Assembly: GCA_046728975.1 (NCBI GenBank) | Contig: JBKPFU010000144.1 | Span: 1-32,393, forward strand | DNA from: JBKPFU01 sp046728975 | Lineage (GTDB): Bacteria > Actinomycetota > Thermoleophilia > Gaiellales > Gaiellaceae | Direction of reading: 5' to 3' | Length of the DNA stretch: 32,393 bases | Shown: positions 31,074 to 32,393 of the stretch, piece by piece | Layout of the letters: each line of letters begins with the position of its first letter | Numbering within the stretch: position 1 is the first letter of the stretch | Notes under the pieces: generated by a model | Database searches by the model: none | The model's input: only the letters and a program-made list of their open reading frames with translations | What the model was told of the DNA's origin: nothing | Made by a program: the position numbers and the translations under genes

Positions 31074-31370
31074 GTGGGGTCGCGTGCGGAACAGCAAAAA
31101 CCGAAGCTTGTCTTCTTTCTCTCCAGTTCCTCGGGCCAATCCCGCCGCGTCGAGGGCTTCCTCGCACAGGTGCTGCAGCGGCGGCAGAACCACGACACGT
31201 TCATGATCTACCGCGTGGACGTGGAGGCCGAGCAGGAACTCGTCGCGCGCTTCGGCGTCGAGAGCGTTCCGGCCCTCGCCGTCGTCGAGGGCAAGAAGGT
31301 CAAGTCGAAGCTCGAGGTCCCGCGGGGTTGCCGCGAGATCGAGCACTTCCTCGCACCCTGGCTGAAGTAG
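31074..31370 (+). CDS. Thioredoxin-fold protein lacking the CxxC cysteines
   Basis: This 98-residue protein starts at GTG 31074. The pattern K-L-V-F-F-L at strand 1, then S-S-G-Q-S where thioredoxins carry W-C-G-P-C, V-D-V-E-A-E-Q-E-L-V-A-R-F-G-V, and S-V-P-A-L-A-V-V with the cis-Pro (Pro66) is a thioredoxin fold. Both active-site cysteines are Ser (Ser20, Ser23), so thiol-disulfide exchange by the usual mechanism is not possible. The only Cys is near the C-terminus (R-G-C-R-E). The start codon sits in a small CCCC/GGGG hairpin and the structured 30882-31050 segment is just upstream, hinting at translational control. The esterase frame probably overlaps its 3' end. Likely a binding or chaperone-like role (inference). 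Confidence 0.72.
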   Translation: MGSRAEQQKPKLVFFLSSSSGQSRRVEGFLAQVLQRRQNHDTFMIYRVDVEAEQELVARFGVESVPALAVVEGKKVKSKLEVPRGCREIEHFLAPWLK

Positions 31371-32393
31371 AGACCAAGAACCTGTCGAGACCGTGGGGGC
31401 CGGAGTTCGCCGGCCGCTTCGAGGAGCACGCGTTCGAAAGCGACACGCTCCGCGACAACCCACTCGGCGACCCCCACGTGCGGCCGCTCTGGGTCTACGT
31501 GCCTCCCGGCTACGACGAGGAGACGGAGCGGCGCTATCCGTCCATCTACGTCATCCAGGGGCTCACCGGCCAGGTCGACATGTGGCGGAACCGGAGTGCC
31601 TTCCGCTGGAATTTTCCCGAGCTGGCAGATTCGATGTTCGCCGCTGGCGAGTCGCCGCCCGCGATCCTCGTCTGGATCGACGCCTGGACGTCGTACGGCG
31701 GCAGCCAGTACCTCGACTCCCCCGGCACCGGCAAGTACCACACCTACCTCTGCGACGAGGTCGTGCCGTTCGTCGACGAGCGTTATCGCACCATTGCCTC
31801 CAGAGACAACAGAGCTATCGCCGGGAAATCGAGCGGCGGCTACGGCGCCATGGTCACGCCGATGCTCCGGCCCGACCTCTTCGGCGGCTTCGCGACGCAC
31901 GCCGGCGATGCGCTATTCGAGGCCTGCTACGCGCCCGACTTCCGCGTCTCGGTACGCGCGCTCAGGGACGACTACGACGGCTCGTTCGACAGGTTCTGGG
32001 AGGACTTCCGCTCGCGGCCGCCGTTCTCGAAGAAGTCGGACTACGTGCTGCTGAACGACTGGTGCATGGCGGCCTGCTACTCGACCGACGAGGACGGCAC
32101 CGTGAACCTGCCCTACGACACGGCGACCGGGGAGCTGATTCCGGAGGTGTGGGAGCGCTGGCTCCGGTGGGACCCGGTCAGGATGGCTCCCCAGTACGCC
32201 GACGCGCTGCGCTCGATGAAGGCGATCTACATCGACGCCGGGAACAAGGATGACGCCTACCTCGACCTCGGCGCCGAGGCCTTCCGCCGTGCGCTGGAGG
32301 AGATGGGCGTCACCGACTACTCGTTCGAGCTCTTCGACGGCACGCACATGAACATCGAGCACCGCTATCCGCTCGCGGTGAAGTACCTGGCGG
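31328..32393 (+). CDS. Putative esterase (alpha/beta hydrolase), 3' end outside window
   Basis: The frame is open to the window end. The N-terminal homology begins at about 31385 (S-R-P-W-G-P-E-F-A-G-R-F). The only common start codon ahead of it is TTG 31328, inside the thioredoxin-like gene, so the start is uncertain. The sequence follows the esterase-D/PF00756 type: W-V-Y-V-P-P-G-Y-D, Y-P-S-I-Y-V-I-Q-G, V-V-P-F-V-D-E-R-Y-R-T, then the nucleophile elbow G-K-S-S-G-G-Y-G with Ser encoded at 31829. An Asp-containing I-D-A-G-N-K-D-D follows, and a likely catalytic His in F-D-G-T-H-M-N. It has no signal peptide in the readable part, so it is probably cytoplasmic. Substrate unknown. Confidence 0.82.
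   Translation, partial: MPRDRALPRTLAEVETKNLSRPWGPEFAGRFEEHAFESDTLRDNPLGDPHVRPLWVYVPPGYDEETERRYPSIYVIQGLTGQVDMWRNRSAFRWNFPELADSMFAAGESPPAILVWIDAWTSYGGSQYLDSPGTGKYHTYLCDEVVPFVDERYRTIASRDNRAIAGKSSGGYGAMVTPMLRPDLFGGFATHAGDALFEACYAPDFRVSVRALRDDYDGSFDRFWEDFRSRPPFSKKSDYVLLNDWCMAACYSTDEDGTVNLPYDTATGELIPEVWERWLRWDPVRMAPQYADALRSMKAIYIDAGNKDDAYLDLGAEAFRRALEEMGVTDYSFELFDGTHMNIEHRYPLAVKYLA

Overview
The window is a GC-rich, gene-dense piece of chromosome. It most likely comes from an actinobacterium of the Thermoleophilia type (Gaiellales/Solirubrobacterales). That placement is an inference from codon and GC character, frequent GTG/TTG starts, NarL/LuxR-type regulators, a CSLREA/choice-of-anchor-Q surface protein with an Arg-rich C-terminal domain, and HME-type RND pumps in an otherwise Gram-positive-looking gene set. 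No rRNA, tRNA, CRISPR array, insertion sequence or prophage was recognised.

Left part (1-7946, minus strand) is one tightly coupled operon. It reads: a receiver-like protein without a phosphoacceptor, an RND pump, a very short membrane-fusion-like protein, a second RND pump, and a lipoprotein-like secreted protein that runs off the window. Next, 7947-10033 is a regulatory island. It holds two paralogous NarL-type response regulators and two copies of a 51-bp element (40 of 51 positions identical), one ahead of the RND operon and one ahead of the next operon, each in the same orientation relative to the gene it precedes. This suggests the two export operons are co-controlled.

The plus-strand operon 10034-16690 encodes a MacA-like adaptor with an unusual set of Pro-punctuated helical repeats, a MacB-type ATPase and permease, an Xre/MbcA/ParS-like protein without a visible toxin, a second ABC ATPase and ABC-2 permease, and a secreted membrane-anchored protein. 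All junctions are short or overlapping. It ends tail-to-tail with an orphan DUF6519 (phage-tail/contractile-injection-type) gene.

The middle (18000-23979, minus) carries a paralogue of the first lipoprotein, an FG-GAP beta-propeller exoprotein, a membrane-anchored coiled-coil protein, a Tat-exported class V aminotransferase-like protein and a small DUF4177-like protein.

The right part (24108-28098, plus) is a three-gene signalling operon. It encodes a protein of three almost identical PAS domains, a histidine kinase whose N-terminal helix carries four copies of an R-A-x-x-H-I-x-x-D motif in strict heptad register, and a REC-PAS-histidine kinase. It is followed by a parallel beta-helix surface protein, a DUF72 protein, an intergenic stretch with a 14-bp inverted repeat and nested complementary arms, a cysteine-less thioredoxin-like protein, and an esterase cut by the window end.
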